This document shows, in pieces, positions 52,215-61,052 of a stretch of 64,000 nt of DNA. The stretch covers positions 62,001 through 126,000 of the forward strand of contig CAVWYF010000023.1 in assembly GCA_963759095.1 (NCBI GenBank). The letters are read 5' to 3'. The position numbers and the translations under genes were made by a program. Source of the DNA: Anderseniella sp963759095 (GTDB lineage: Bacteria; Pseudomonadota; Alphaproteobacteria; Rhizobiales; Aestuariivirgaceae). The notes beneath the pieces were generated by a model. That model saw nothing but the letters and a program-made list of their open reading frames with translations, was not told the origin of the DNA and did not search any database. Within the stretch, counting starts at the first letter, position 1. The number at the start of each line of letters is the position of its first letter.

Positions 52215-52643
52215 TTAGCAGGACGCCCTTAGCGGTACCCAGCGTGAGCCTTTCTTGCCCGAATGGGTGACAACGGCGCGATATCGGGTGTTGATCGGTG
52301 TCTGCACGTTGAACGACTTTGAGTAGGACGCGCGATACTCATTGCCGTACTTTTTGGTCTGGACGGTGAACGGGCCTAATAGCGCGCCTTTGTCGCGTAC
52401 CAGCAGGAACGTGATCTTTCCCTTCTTCGTGGCACGGAAAAATACCGACAGTTTTGCCCAGCCCGGGCAGACATTGCCGGCGGGCGACTTGATCGCCAGG
52501 GTCACATCCTTGACTTTCATCTTGGCGCCAATCGAATTCTGGACCAGTCCGCCGTTTCCGGCATAGGCAGTCGAGGCGGTGACGGCAGTTGCAAGACCCA
52601 GGGCGGCGGCAATGCCGGTGTAAATGAGGGTGCGACGGTTCAT
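52215..52643 (-). CDS. Secreted basic beta-rich protein, unknown function
   Basis: A 142-residue protein: signal peptide RRTLIYTGIAAALGLATAVT..AYA, then KMKVKDVTLAIKSPAGNVCP, FFRATKKGKITFLLVRDKGA and a final WVPLRASC. Two cysteines, at NVCP and the very end, may be linked. It is preceded by AAGGAA eight bases before ATG 52643. I do not recognise a family. It converges on the preceding secreted protein with 25 bases between. Confidence 0.72.
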   Translation of the reverse strand: MNRRTLIYTGIAAALGLATAVTASTAYAGNGGLVQNSIGAKMKVKDVTLAIKSPAGNVCPGWAKLSVFFRATKKGKITFLLVRDKGALLGPFTVQTKKYGNEYRASYSKSFNVQTPINTRYRAVVTHSGKKGSRWVPLRASC

Positions 52644-52816
52644 TGTTCTTGTTCCTTCAAGGGGGTAGTCCGTTTAACTTGAAGACAGGTGTAGCCAGTG
52701 GGGGTTGAGTGCAGCCTGAATAGCCCGTTCATGTGGGATTCATTCATGCCGCTCGCGTTAGACTCAGTTTTGGTCGACGGCACAGGTGGGGCGACTTGCC
52801 AACTATAAAACTGTAG

Positions 52817-53578
52817 CTACAAGCCGGAGGAAAGCTTTGACAAACGATCAGTTACACCTGTTTTGTTTAGTCGTTCAGGGAAAAGGAACTGCATAACACC
52901 GAGTGGAAAGTATCCTGCCCGGCAAACAGTCTTGAGCACGAGCGACAGTTCCACGCTTGGCCCTTGTAAATATGCTGCGGTGAACTGAAACGTGTTGCTA
53001 TCTCCACCAACTTTGGCTCCAGACAAAGCTCCATACATGTTAGGATGTGCCCCGTAATCGATTACCATTTCGTACATGTTGCGAAACGCATCCGCTAGAG
53101 TCTCATCATGTCTTCGAACGCTATTCTCCAACTTGCGAGTGCCGAACTGATTTGCACATTTTCTACGGCTCTCAGGGCTGTTGTCCCGCTCCAGCCAAGC
53201 ACGGGTTGCTTTATCACTTTCGATCAACCGACAAGCATACCCTGACCACTCAATAACAGCTCTAAGTGTTGGATATGCCTCCGGTACCATACCTGAAAAC
53301 GCCAACATGGCGCTTGCTCTATATGCTGCATGGCATCGGTACAACATAGACGCTGCAAAGTAATGTGACTGTTTAGGAAAATCTTTTTCTGCTGTTCCGT
53401 GCCACCCGTCAAGTACGGTGTGTAGGGCATCATCGATATCCAGTGCTCTCAATACTAGTTGTCTAGTTTCGGAATTTGCAAAGCAAGCGTATTGGTTGTC
53501 TCTCCCAGCATCAAGATGGCGAAATAGCTCCCGATTCTGCCAACCTTCTGGCGGCTCCTTCTGTTGAAATTTTCCCAT
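52817..53578 (-). CDS. Unknown protein, A/T-richer than neighbours
   Basis: A 253-residue soluble-looking protein: RELFRHLDAGRDNQYACFAN, SETRQLVLRALDIDDALHTV, SASMLYRCHAAYRASAMLAF-like helical region and AYPTLRAVIEWSGYACRLIE. Helical with scattered cysteines, no signal peptide. The codons use more A and T than surrounding genes, which suggests recent acquisition. The layout recalls small helical proteins of defence or mobile islands, but no family is recognised and no neighbours support that. Confidence 0.65.
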   Translation of the reverse strand: MGKFQQKEPPEGWQNRELFRHLDAGRDNQYACFANSETRQLVLRALDIDDALHTVLDGWHGTAEKDFPKQSHYFAASMLYRCHAAYRASAMLAFSGMVPEAYPTLRAVIEWSGYACRLIESDKATRAWLERDNSPESRRKCANQFGTRKLENSVRRHDETLADAFRNMYEMVIDYGAHPNMYGALSGAKVGGDSNTFQFTAAYLQGPSVELSLVLKTVCRAGYFPLGVMQFLFPERLNKTGVTDRLSKLSSGL

Positions 53579-53744
53579 CAGTAAACTCCTCTAACCTAAC
53601 GCTAGCCCAACGTTCGATAATAGTTCACTTAAAATGCCCGATGGGTTCACGTGCCTGTTGAGTTCTGGCGGCGTGATTGCCGATACGGCGTTGCCGGATC
53701 CCGTTTCTCCGCCGTTGTTGATAACAGGTTTGTTCTGCCTGCTT

Positions 53745-54569
53745 CTATTTGCCCGGGATGGGGTAGGGCTGGTCGTCCAGTGCCATTCGTAGCTTCAGTT
53801 CTGTTGTGCCGAACAGGGCCAAGTCTGGTACGAAATTCTCTTTGCGCAAATGGCGGACATCGTTCTTGGTCACCGGGCCGACAAACATCAGCCGGTGCGA
53901 TGGCGAATAACGCGCCAGCTTGGTGCCGAAGACTTTCTGCAGTACGTAAAAAGTCAGGTAGTGATTGTCGACAACCGCATGGATGGGTTTTGAGGATCGC
54001 CGCACGATATGGATGAGGTCGAGATCAAACAGCTTGTCATTGTTGACCGGGGAATGGCGTTCCGGCCCGTCTGAAAACACAAAATCATAGGCACGAATGG
54101 GGATGTCGGCATATTGCACGCCCCGGAATAGCTTGTAGTAACCGTCAACCTTCGGCGAGTGGACGATCTGCACTACGTGAGCGACGTCCTGCGGCAGCGC
54201 CTCCAGAGCGGTTTCCGTCCAGCCTTCATGCTCCTCCATGGAGGTGATACGGCCAAGGGGCGCACCTTCGGCGGCGTTTTCAATCAGTGCCTGCGCCATG
54301 ACAACCGTAGTAAAGCCGGTGCCAAACTCCAGGATTTCCTTCGGCTTGCGGGTGCGGACTTCCTCATAAAGCGTGAGATAGTCCGACATGGAGGCGCCGG
54401 TGACATTGGACACCTTGGCATATTCGGTAATCGCGTGGGCAAATTCAGGCCGCTTCATCAGCGTTTTCTCAGCCCGCCTGTTGCGGCGCGCAACAAGCTT
54501 CTCGATCCACCACGCGCGGGCGCGGGTAAGAGCAGGCAGGCCGGTGGTATCCAAAGGAGGTAATGGCAT
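53745..54569 (-). CDS. Class I SAM-dependent methyltransferase-like protein
   Basis: A 274-residue protein with a Rossmann-type start EILEFGTGFTTVVMAQALIE (residues about 78-97) that looks like the SAM-binding glycine loop, then ITSMEEHEGWTETALEALPQ and YDFVFSDGPERHSPVNNDKL. The C-terminal part (DNHYLTFYVLQKVFGTKLAR) is helical. The substrate is unknown. An AGGAGG-type site precedes ATG 54569. Confidence 0.72.
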   Translation of the reverse strand: MPLPPLDTTGLPALTRARAWWIEKLVARRNRRAEKTLMKRPEFAHAITEYAKVSNVTGASMSDYLTLYEEVRTRKPKEILEFGTGFTTVVMAQALIENAAEGAPLGRITSMEEHEGWTETALEALPQDVAHVVQIVHSPKVDGYYKLFRGVQYADIPIRAYDFVFSDGPERHSPVNNDKLFDLDLIHIVRRSSKPIHAVVDNHYLTFYVLQKVFGTKLARYSPSHRLMFVGPVTKNDVRHLRKENFVPDLALFGTTELKLRMALDDQPYPIPGK

Positions 54570-54654
54570 GGGTTTCGTGATGGATCAGCCAGCGATTCCC
54601 GTCAAGAGGGTCGTTGTGTGGATGTTCTTCCAGGAAACCGTCATTGCAGCGAAG

Positions 54655-54939
54655 GCTCACTGCTGTCCGGGAAAATTATTGAGACTGGAATCCAAGTCCG
54701 CCGTCTCCCTACACTGTCATCACCCGGCTTGACCGGGTGACCCAGTATTTGCAGGATTTTGAGGTTTTTGGCACATTGGTGTCGCATTCAAGAACACGGT
54801 GGATACTGGGTTGCCCGGTCAAGCCGGGCAATGACAAGTTGGGAGTAAAAACCAAGTCCAACGCTGACAAGTGTCAAGAAATACGTTTGGATTCAGGCGG
54901 CTAGGCCACAACCATTTGTTTTCCCGGACAGCAGTGAGC
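54655..54939. repeat. Nested mirror repeats in the 486-base gap before uvrD
   Basis: The outer pair is a perfect 21-base inverted repeat, GCTCACTGCTGTCCGGGAAA plus A at 54655-54675 and its reverse complement at 54919-54939. Inside, 54715-54836 is a second mirror element: its first 34 bases (TGTCATCACCCGGCTTGACC onward) match the reverse complement of its end at 30 positions. The remainder of 54570-55055 shows no gene. Confidence 0.7.
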
Positions 54940-55055
54940 TAAGGCTGGAATCCAAAACAGGGTTGATGCGAGTGGAAACAGAGCTGTGGATCCCAGCTGG
55001 GGTGACGGGTTCACGGTGTGATGCGGCTGCACGCTTGATAAGGGAGTTTTAAACC

Positions 55056-57371
55056 TTACCCGCGCGTCACGAAACTGTCCAGCACCCGCTTGTCTCCAGC
55101 CGTGTCGAAACTGATAGACAGTTTGTTGCCGTCTACGTGGGTGACCGTGCCGGGGCCGAATTTCTGGTGGTGGATGCGGTCGCCGGTCTCAAATGATTCT
55201 GGTCCAGCATCTGACGCCGTCAGGCTGCCTTCCACGATGCGCGGTGTCGAGCGCAGGGCGTCGCCGTCGGCGTGGCGGGCCTGGGCGCGTTTCCAGCCCG
55301 GTGTGTCATAGCCGGAATTGAACGGTTTCATTTCGTCAAAGCGCGAGCCGCCGAACTGGTCTGCACCACCGATATTATAGCCGCCATAGCTGGACGACAT
55401 GGTGTCCACCTCCACGTGGGCCTCGGGTAATTCGTCGACGAAGCGCGAGGGCAGGGCGGTCTGCCACATGGCGTGCACGCGGCGGTTCTGGGCGAATGAA
55501 ATGGTCGAGCGCTTGCGGGCCCTGGTGATGCCGACATAGGCGAGACGGCGTTCTTCCTCCAGGCCCGCCTTGCCGCTTTCATCCAGCGAGCGTTGATGCG
55601 GGAACAGGCCTTCTTCCCAGCCGGGCAGGAACACCATGTCGAATTCCAGACCCTTGGCCGCATGCAGGGTCATGATCGACGCCTTGTCTTCCTGCTCGCC
55701 GGACTGTTCGACTTCCATGACCAAGGCGATATGCTCCAGAAAACCCTCCATGGTCTCGAACTCGTTCATGGACCGGACCAGCTCCTTCAGGTTTTCCAGC
55801 CGCCCCGGGGCTTTCGGGTCCTTGTCCTGCTGGTGCATGTCGGTATAGCCGCTTTCATCCAGGATGATCTCGGCGACCTCGGTGTGGGCAACGGCCTGGA
55901 CCGATGCGCGCCAGCGCGAGAACGACGCCAGCAGGTCGGTCAGCGACTTGCGCGCCTTGGCCGGCAACTCGTCGGTTGTCACGATGTCCTGCGCAGCGCG
56001 ATACAATGACTGGCCGGTTGCCCGGGCCAGATTGTGAATTTTCTGGACCGAATTATTCCCGATGCCGCGCTTGGGCACATTGATGATGCGCTCAAGGGCG
56101 AGGTCGTTGTCCGGCGACATGGTGACCTTGAGATAGGCGAGCGCGTCACGAACCTCTGCGCGCTCATAAAACCGCGGCCCGCCAACAACACGGTAGGGCA
56201 GGCCGAGCGTGATGAAGCGGTCTTCAAAGGCGCGCATCTGAAATGACGCCCTGACCAGAATGGCGACTTCTTCCAGCGACGTGCCTGAGCGCTGGGCCTG
56301 TTCAATATCCTCGCCAATGGCGCGGGCTTCCTCGTCACCGTCCCAGTGGCCGCGCACGACGACCTTTTCACCGTCGTTCTGATCTGTGCGCAAGGTCTTG
56401 CCAAGGCGGCCTTCATTGTGCGCGATCAGACCTGATGCAGCACCCAGAATATGCGGTGTGGAGCGGTAGTTCGCTTCAAGCCGGATGACACCGGCACCAG
56501 GGAAATCCTTTTCAAAGCGCAGGATATTGTCGACCTCGGCGCCCCGCCAGCCATAGATCGACTGGTCATCATCACCGACACAGCAGATGTTGCGATGGCC
56601 CTGGGCCAGCAGGCGCAGCCACAGATATTGCGCGACATTGGTGTCCTGGTACTCGTCCACCAGCATGTATTTGAAGCGCTTCTGGTACTCGGCGAGCACT
56701 TCGGGCTGTTCCTGAAACAGGCGCAGGGTTTCCAGCAGCAGGTCGCCGAAGTCAACCGCGTTGAGAACTTTCAGGCGGGCCTGGTATTCAGCGTAGATCT
56801 GCGCCCCAAGGCCATTGCCGTAAGCTGCTCCTTCGCCTGCCGGCACCTTGGACGGAACCAGCCCGCGGTTTTTCCAGCCGTCAATGTGGGCGGCAAGCTG
56901 GCGCGCCGGCCAGCGCTTTTCGTCGATCTCGTGCAACTGGATCAGTTGTTTCAAAAGGCGCACCTGATCATCGGTATCGAGGATGGAGAAATCCGATTTC
57001 AGGCCGACCAGTTCGGCATGGCGGCGCAGTATTTTCACCCCGATGGAATGGAAGGTGCCAAGCCAGGTCATGCCCTCGACCATGCCGCCGATCAGTCCGC
57101 CGATACGTTTTTTCATTTCACGCGCGGCTTTGTTGGTGAAGGTCACCGCCAGGATTTCACCAGGCCAGGCCTTGCGCATGTTGAGCAGGTGGGCAAGCCG
57201 CGTGGTCAGCACCCGGGTCTTGCCGGTACCGGCACCGGCCAGCACCAGCAACGGCCCATCCAGGGTCTCTACCGCTGCGCGCTGTTCAGGGTTCAGCGCC
57301 CGCAGATAAGGTGGCGCTGCCTGTGCGGTGGCGCGTTCAGTGATTGAGTTGCTGGCTGGGTTCGACGTCAT
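55056..57371 (-). CDS. uvrD: UvrD/PcrA-type 3'-5' DNA helicase
   Basis: A 771-residue superfamily 1 helicase. Motifs in order: Q-motif region LNPEQRAAVETLDGPLLVLA, Walker A AGAGTGKTRVL, motif II VDEYQDTN, motif III CCVGDDDQSIYGWRGAEV, motif IV-like region with LEANYRST, motif V TLHAAKGLEFDMVFLPGWEE and motif VI EERRLAYVGITRARKR. The C-terminal GDRIHHQKFGPGTVTHVDGN is the Tudor-like RNA-polymerase-binding domain of UvrD/PcrA. It acts in repair. It is divergent from the dimethylglycine dehydrogenase gene across a 96-base gap with two dyads. Confidence 0.96.
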   Translation of the reverse strand: MTSNPASNSITERATAQAAPPYLRALNPEQRAAVETLDGPLLVLAGAGTGKTRVLTTRLAHLLNMRKAWPGEILAVTFTNKAAREMKKRIGGLIGGMVEGMTWLGTFHSIGVKILRRHAELVGLKSDFSILDTDDQVRLLKQLIQLHEIDEKRWPARQLAAHIDGWKNRGLVPSKVPAGEGAAYGNGLGAQIYAEYQARLKVLNAVDFGDLLLETLRLFQEQPEVLAEYQKRFKYMLVDEYQDTNVAQYLWLRLLAQGHRNICCVGDDDQSIYGWRGAEVDNILRFEKDFPGAGVIRLEANYRSTPHILGAASGLIAHNEGRLGKTLRTDQNDGEKVVVRGHWDGDEEARAIGEDIEQAQRSGTSLEEVAILVRASFQMRAFEDRFITLGLPYRVVGGPRFYERAEVRDALAYLKVTMSPDNDLALERIINVPKRGIGNNSVQKIHNLARATGQSLYRAAQDIVTTDELPAKARKSLTDLLASFSRWRASVQAVAHTEVAEIILDESGYTDMHQQDKDPKAPGRLENLKELVRSMNEFETMEGFLEHIALVMEVEQSGEQEDKASIMTLHAAKGLEFDMVFLPGWEEGLFPHQRSLDESGKAGLEEERRLAYVGITRARKRSTISFAQNRRVHAMWQTALPSRFVDELPEAHVEVDTMSSSYGGYNIGGADQFGGSRFDEMKPFNSGYDTPGWKRAQARHADGDALRSTPRIVEGSLTASDAGPESFETGDRIHHQKFGPGTVTHVDGNKLSISFDTAGDKRVLDSFVTRG

Positions 57372-57382
57372 GGGCTTTTATA

Positions 57383-57440
57383 TAGCATCGCGGCTGCCAT
57401 GATTCGATGGCAGCGATGCTACTTTTCTGATTTGATCAGA
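57383..57440. promoter_or_regulatory. Two dyads in the uvrD / dimethylglycine-dehydrogenase divergent gap
   Basis: The first, 57383-57421, pairs TAGCATC...GCTGCCAT with ATGGCAGC...GATGCTA around a GATTCG loop, with a three-base bulge in the left arm. The second, 57426-57440, is TCTGAT-TTG-ATCAGA. They lie where regulators of either promoter would bind. Confidence 0.4.
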
Positions 57441-57467
57441 CAAAGTGAAATGACCTGAGGCAACGGA

Positions 57468-59888
57468 ATGAAATCGCATGCACGCGTGGTCGTCGTCGGC
57501 GGCGGGATTGCCGGCTGTTCGACGCTGTATCACCTGACGCAGCAAGGCTGGAACGACGTCGTTCTGCTCGAGCGCGATGAGCTGACGTCCGGCACGACAT
57601 GGCATTCGGCAGCGCAGGTGACCAATTTCGGTGCGGTGCAGACCATGGTGGGCTTGAAAACTCATTCCATCAATCTTTACAGGGAATTGGCGGAAGATCC
57701 TGAATATCCGATCAACTATCATCACGGCACCGGCGGGCTCAGATTGGCGTCAACACAAGACCACCTGGACGGGTACAGGCATTTCCAGTCAATGGCCAGG
57801 GGCATGGGCGTCGAATTCGAGATCATCGATGCCGATGAATGCAGAAAACGCCATCCGCTGATCACCACGGATAATCTGGTTGGCGCACTGTGGGATCCGA
57901 TGGATGGCGATATCGATCCGGCACAATTGTGCCAGGCGCTGGCGCGCCGGGCCCGCAAGGCGGGTGCGGAGGTGTATCGCCACACGCCGGTAACCGGTCT
58001 GACACAGACAGCCAACCATGAATGGATCGTGCACACTGCCCAGGGCGATATTACATGCGAGCATGTGGTGAACGCAGGCGGGTATCGCTGCAGTGAGCTG
58101 GGGGCGATGATGGACGTGGTGCATCCGGTTGCCTCAATGGAGCACCAGTATTTTCTGACCGAGCCGATTGCCGATATAGAGGCGCTGGACTTTCGGGTGC
58201 CGCTGATCCGCTGTCCCACGGATGATTTCTATTCCCGGCAGGAGAAGAACGGTCTGCTGGTGGGGTTTTACGAGCAGGATTGCCGGACCTGGGGACTTGA
58301 CGGTATCGATCCCGATTTCACCAACGCATTATGCCCTGATGATCCGGACCGCGTGTTGCCGGTACTGGAAAACGTGTTTGAGCGGATGCCGTGTCTCACC
58401 GAGGTTGGCATTCACACCATCATCAATGGTCCGATCACCTACACGCCGGACGGTCTACCGCTGGTCGGGCATGTGCCGGGCAAACGCAACGCCTGGTGCA
58501 TTACCGGTTTGCGGGCAGGCCTTGGCGAAGGCGGCGGGCATGGCTGGCTGCTGGCGCAGCAGATCGTGCATGGCGAGGCATGTTATGACACTTGGTGTCT
58601 GGATCCGCGCCGCTTTGCAAAATATGCCGATATTGAATACACGGCACTGAAGTCCATCGAGGACTACCAGAACGAGTTCCGATTCCACATGCCGCATGAA
58701 CACCGCCCGGCCGGGCGGCCGGCCCGGACAACGCCGTTGTACGAGGTGCTTAAAGAAGCAGGCGCCGAGTTCGGAGTGGTGAACGGTTGGGAGCGGGCTC
58801 TGTATTACAAGCCATCGCCGGACTTCGAGGAAGTTCATTCATTCAGTTTCAACAATACTTTCGATGTGGTGGCGAAGGAAGTCGAGGCGGTTCGTAACCG
58901 CGTCGGCATCATGGAGGTGTCGGGGTTCAACCGGTATGAGATTGTTGGCAAGGGTGTGCATGACTGGCTGGATACCATCATGTGCTCGCGCGTGCCGCGC
59001 AAGCAGGGCAGGGTGGGGCTGACCTACTTCCTCAATGAGGATGGCAATGTGAAGGGCGAAGCGACGCTGGCCAATCTGGGCCCGGACCGTGTCTGGTATG
59101 GTTCAGCCGCCGCCGCTGAACTGCATGATATGGACTGGCTGGTCGAACATCTGCCTGGTGACGGATCGATCACGATCACCAGCCTTGTGGACACACACTC
59201 CATTCTGGTTGTGGCAGGGCCCAAGTCGCGCGACCTGTTGCAGGCGGCATTCACGGATACTGACTGGTCAAAAGATGAATTCAGGTGGTTGAGCGCACGG
59301 GAGGTCACGGTTGCCGGGCACCGGATCGTGGCCATGTCAGTGAGTTTTTCCGGCGAACTGGCCTGGGAACTGCACGTGCCGAATGAATGTCTGGTTGATT
59401 GTTACTCGGCCCTGACAGCAGCCGGTGAGCCGTTTGGACTGGCACACTTCGGTCTGCACGCGGTGGAGGCCATGCGCATCGAGAAGGGCTACCGGCACTG
59501 GAAGGCAGACCTGATCACTGAATTCAACCCGATGGAATCCGGCCTTGAGCGGTTTGTGAACATGGACAAGCAGTTCGTCGGCAAGGCTGCACTTGAGAAC
59601 ATGATCGTGACCGGGCCACGCCGGGTCTTCGTGCACCTTGAGCTTAATAGCGATGATGCGCCGGCACATCCCGGGGACAGCATTGTTTCCGGTGGCAAGA
59701 TTGTCGGCACCGTGACGTCTGCTGCTTGGGGACACCGGGTGAACGCGAATCTTGCCATGGGGTTTGTTGATCCGTCATTTGCAAGTATCGGCAGCGATCT
59801 TCATGTGGAGGTGATCGGCGAGCCGGTTCCGGCGCAAGTCTGTGACCCTTGCCAGTATGATCCGGACAACGCTCGCGTCAGGTCGTAG
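57468..59888 (+). CDS. Dimethylglycine/sarcosine dehydrogenase (FAD domain + GcvT-like domain)
   Basis: An 806-residue DMGDH-family flavoprotein. The N-terminal DAO domain has VVVVGGGIAGCSTLYHLTQQ and SGTTWHSAAQ, where His46 matches the covalent FAD-binding histidine of the family. The central FAO_M region includes INGPITYTPDGLPLVGHVP, and the C-terminal half is a folate-binding GcvT/GCV_T_C unit (FNNTFDVVAKEVEAVRNRVG, MRIEKGYRHWKADLITEFNP). It oxidatively demethylates dimethylglycine or sarcosine and passes the C1 unit to tetrahydrofolate. Its 3' end overlaps uppS by 11 bases, convergently. Confidence 0.92.
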   Translation: MKSHARVVVVGGGIAGCSTLYHLTQQGWNDVVLLERDELTSGTTWHSAAQVTNFGAVQTMVGLKTHSINLYRELAEDPEYPINYHHGTGGLRLASTQDHLDGYRHFQSMARGMGVEFEIIDADECRKRHPLITTDNLVGALWDPMDGDIDPAQLCQALARRARKAGAEVYRHTPVTGLTQTANHEWIVHTAQGDITCEHVVNAGGYRCSELGAMMDVVHPVASMEHQYFLTEPIADIEALDFRVPLIRCPTDDFYSRQEKNGLLVGFYEQDCRTWGLDGIDPDFTNALCPDDPDRVLPVLENVFERMPCLTEVGIHTIINGPITYTPDGLPLVGHVPGKRNAWCITGLRAGLGEGGGHGWLLAQQIVHGEACYDTWCLDPRRFAKYADIEYTALKSIEDYQNEFRFHMPHEHRPAGRPARTTPLYEVLKEAGAEFGVVNGWERALYYKPSPDFEEVHSFSFNNTFDVVAKEVEAVRNRVGIMEVSGFNRYEIVGKGVHDWLDTIMCSRVPRKQGRVGLTYFLNEDGNVKGEATLANLGPDRVWYGSAAAAELHDMDWLVEHLPGDGSITITSLVDTHSILVVAGPKSRDLLQAAFTDTDWSKDEFRWLSAREVTVAGHRIVAMSVSFSGELAWELHVPNECLVDCYSALTAAGEPFGLAHFGLHAVEAMRIEKGYRHWKADLITEFNPMESGLERFVNMDKQFVGKAALENMIVTGPRRVFVHLELNSDDAPAHPGDSIVSGGKIVGTVTSAAWGHRVNANLAMGFVDPSFASIGSDLHVEVIGEPVPAQVCDPCQYDPDNARVRS

Positions 59889-60630
59889 CCAGCATCTGTT
59901 GCGCGCCGATAGAAGGCATGGCATCTGGCAAGCCGCCAAACCGGCGATTGCGGCTTCGGAAGGCGGCAACCGCGTCGGCCAGTTCTTCGCCGGAGAAGTC
60001 GGGCCACAGGGTCTTGGTGAACCACAACTCGGCATAAGCGCTCTCCCACAGCAGGAAATCCGATAACCTCTGTTCGCCGCTGGTGCGGATCAACAGGTCA
60101 ATGTTGCGATACCCGGATCCTGTCGCCAGCGCCTGTGACAAGGTGTCGGCGGTGAGCGGACCGTTCCAGAATGCCCTCGCGGCTGCTTCCAGCAAGGCGT
60201 GGCGGCCGGAGAAATCGATGGCAAGGCGGGCGTTGAGCATGGTGCCGCCAGCCGTGGCCATCTCGATTTTCTCGATAGCCGCGACAGTGGAGGCAGGTAA
60301 GCGGTCCCGGCGCCCGATTACCGTCAGTCTGACACCGGCATCGGCGAACGGCCGGGCCTGCATTGCCATATAGTGCTCGATGAGTTGCATCATGCCATCG
60401 ACCTCCGGCTTCGGCCGCTTCCAGTTGTCCGACGAGAACGCAAACATGGTCAGCGTATCGATGTTGAGACCGGGAGCTGCCATCATCACACGGCATACTG
60501 CATCGACACCGGCGTGATGACCATCTGTCCGGGTGAGGCCGCGCTGTTCGCCCCAGCGGCCATTACCGTCCATGATGATACCGACATGCAGCGGGGCAGG
60601 TGTTGTTTTGCTTTGCAGATTACTTTGCAT
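59878..60630 (-). CDS. uppS: Undecaprenyl (cis-polyprenyl) pyrophosphate synthase UppS
   Basis: From ATG 60630 the product is 250 residues: HVGIIMDGNGRWGEQRGLTR with the catalytic aspartate, GVDAVCRVMMAAPGLNIDTL, FAFSSDNWKRPKPEVDGMMQ, and the C-terminal RNIDLLIRTSGEQRLSDFLL and WFTKTLWPDFSGEELADAV. It elongates farnesyl-PP into the lipid carrier used by MraY and MurG. AAGGA eight bases before supports the start. That ATG lies inside a 17-bp dyad shared with the promoter of the upstream regulator operon. It reads 44 bases behind the regulator gene. Confidence 0.95.
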   Translation of the reverse strand: MQSNLQSKTTPAPLHVGIIMDGNGRWGEQRGLTRTDGHHAGVDAVCRVMMAAPGLNIDTLTMFAFSSDNWKRPKPEVDGMMQLIEHYMAMQARPFADAGVRLTVIGRRDRLPASTVAAIEKIEMATAGGTMLNARLAIDFSGRHALLEAAARAFWNGPLTADTLSQALATGSGYRNIDLLIRTSGEQRLSDFLLWESAYAELWFTKTLWPDFSGEELADAVAAFRSRNRRFGGLPDAMPSIGAQQMLATT

Positions 60631-60638
60631 TGTAAAGT
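60622..60638 (-). promoter_or_regulatory. 17-bp dyad over the uppS start codon
   Basis: On the minus strand ACTTTACAATGCAAAGT, which includes the uppS ATG. The same 17 bases occur at 61672-61688 over the promoter of the upstream operon. Arms ACTTT/AAAGT make it a near-palindrome. The matching copy at a promoter suggests binding by the regulator encoded between the two sites. Confidence 0.55.
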
Positions 60639-60674
60639 TCCTTGTCAAATTTTTTTGGCGGGTGGGGTTGGCGA

Positions 60675-61052
60675 TCAGGCGGGTTTGAGTTTGCCCGTAC
60701 GGGATGGGACGGCAGCGGTTTCTTCGGCAGCAGAACTGGCGTTTCGCACAACCTGTTCGAGGACGTTGAGATACTCCAGGAACCGCTCGCGACCGGCTGG
60801 GGTGAGGGCGCAGGAGGTGTGCGGGCGGTTGCCTTCATAGCCTTTGTGAACAGCCACGAGACCGGCTTCGGCAAGCACCTGCACATGGCGTGACAGGTTG
60901 CCGTCGGTCAGACCGCACAGCTTCTTCAACTCATTGAAGGCAAGGCCTTTGGGATGAGAGATCAGCGAGGTCATGACACTCAACCGGGCTTTTTCGTGGA
61001 TCACCCGGTCGAGACCGTCATAGGAAAACGGCGCATCACTTGGTGTCGGCAT
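60675..61052 (-). CDS. Winged-helix transcriptional regulator (ArsR/MarR-like, HTH_34 type)
   Basis: From ATG 61052 (GGAG seven bases before) the product is 125 residues: GLDRVIHEKARLSVMTSLIS, then FNELKKLCGLTDGNLSRHVQ as the helix-turn-helix, VLAEAGLVAVHKGYEGNRPH as the wing, and LTPAGRERFLEYLNVLEQVV. It is a small DNA-binding protein with no visible sensor domain. Its gene overlaps the preceding membrane protein gene and is followed by uppS. The two 17-bp dyads around the operon are its likely targets. Confidence 0.87.
   Translation of the reverse strand: MPTPSDAPFSYDGLDRVIHEKARLSVMTSLISHPKGLAFNELKKLCGLTDGNLSRHVQVLAEAGLVAVHKGYEGNRPHTSCALTPAGRERFLEYLNVLEQVVRNASSAAEETAAVPSRTGKLKPA

Noticed and set aside
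56451..57347. 298-codon open frame on the plus strand
   Set aside because: Antisense to uvrD; a by-product of GC-rich coding sequence.
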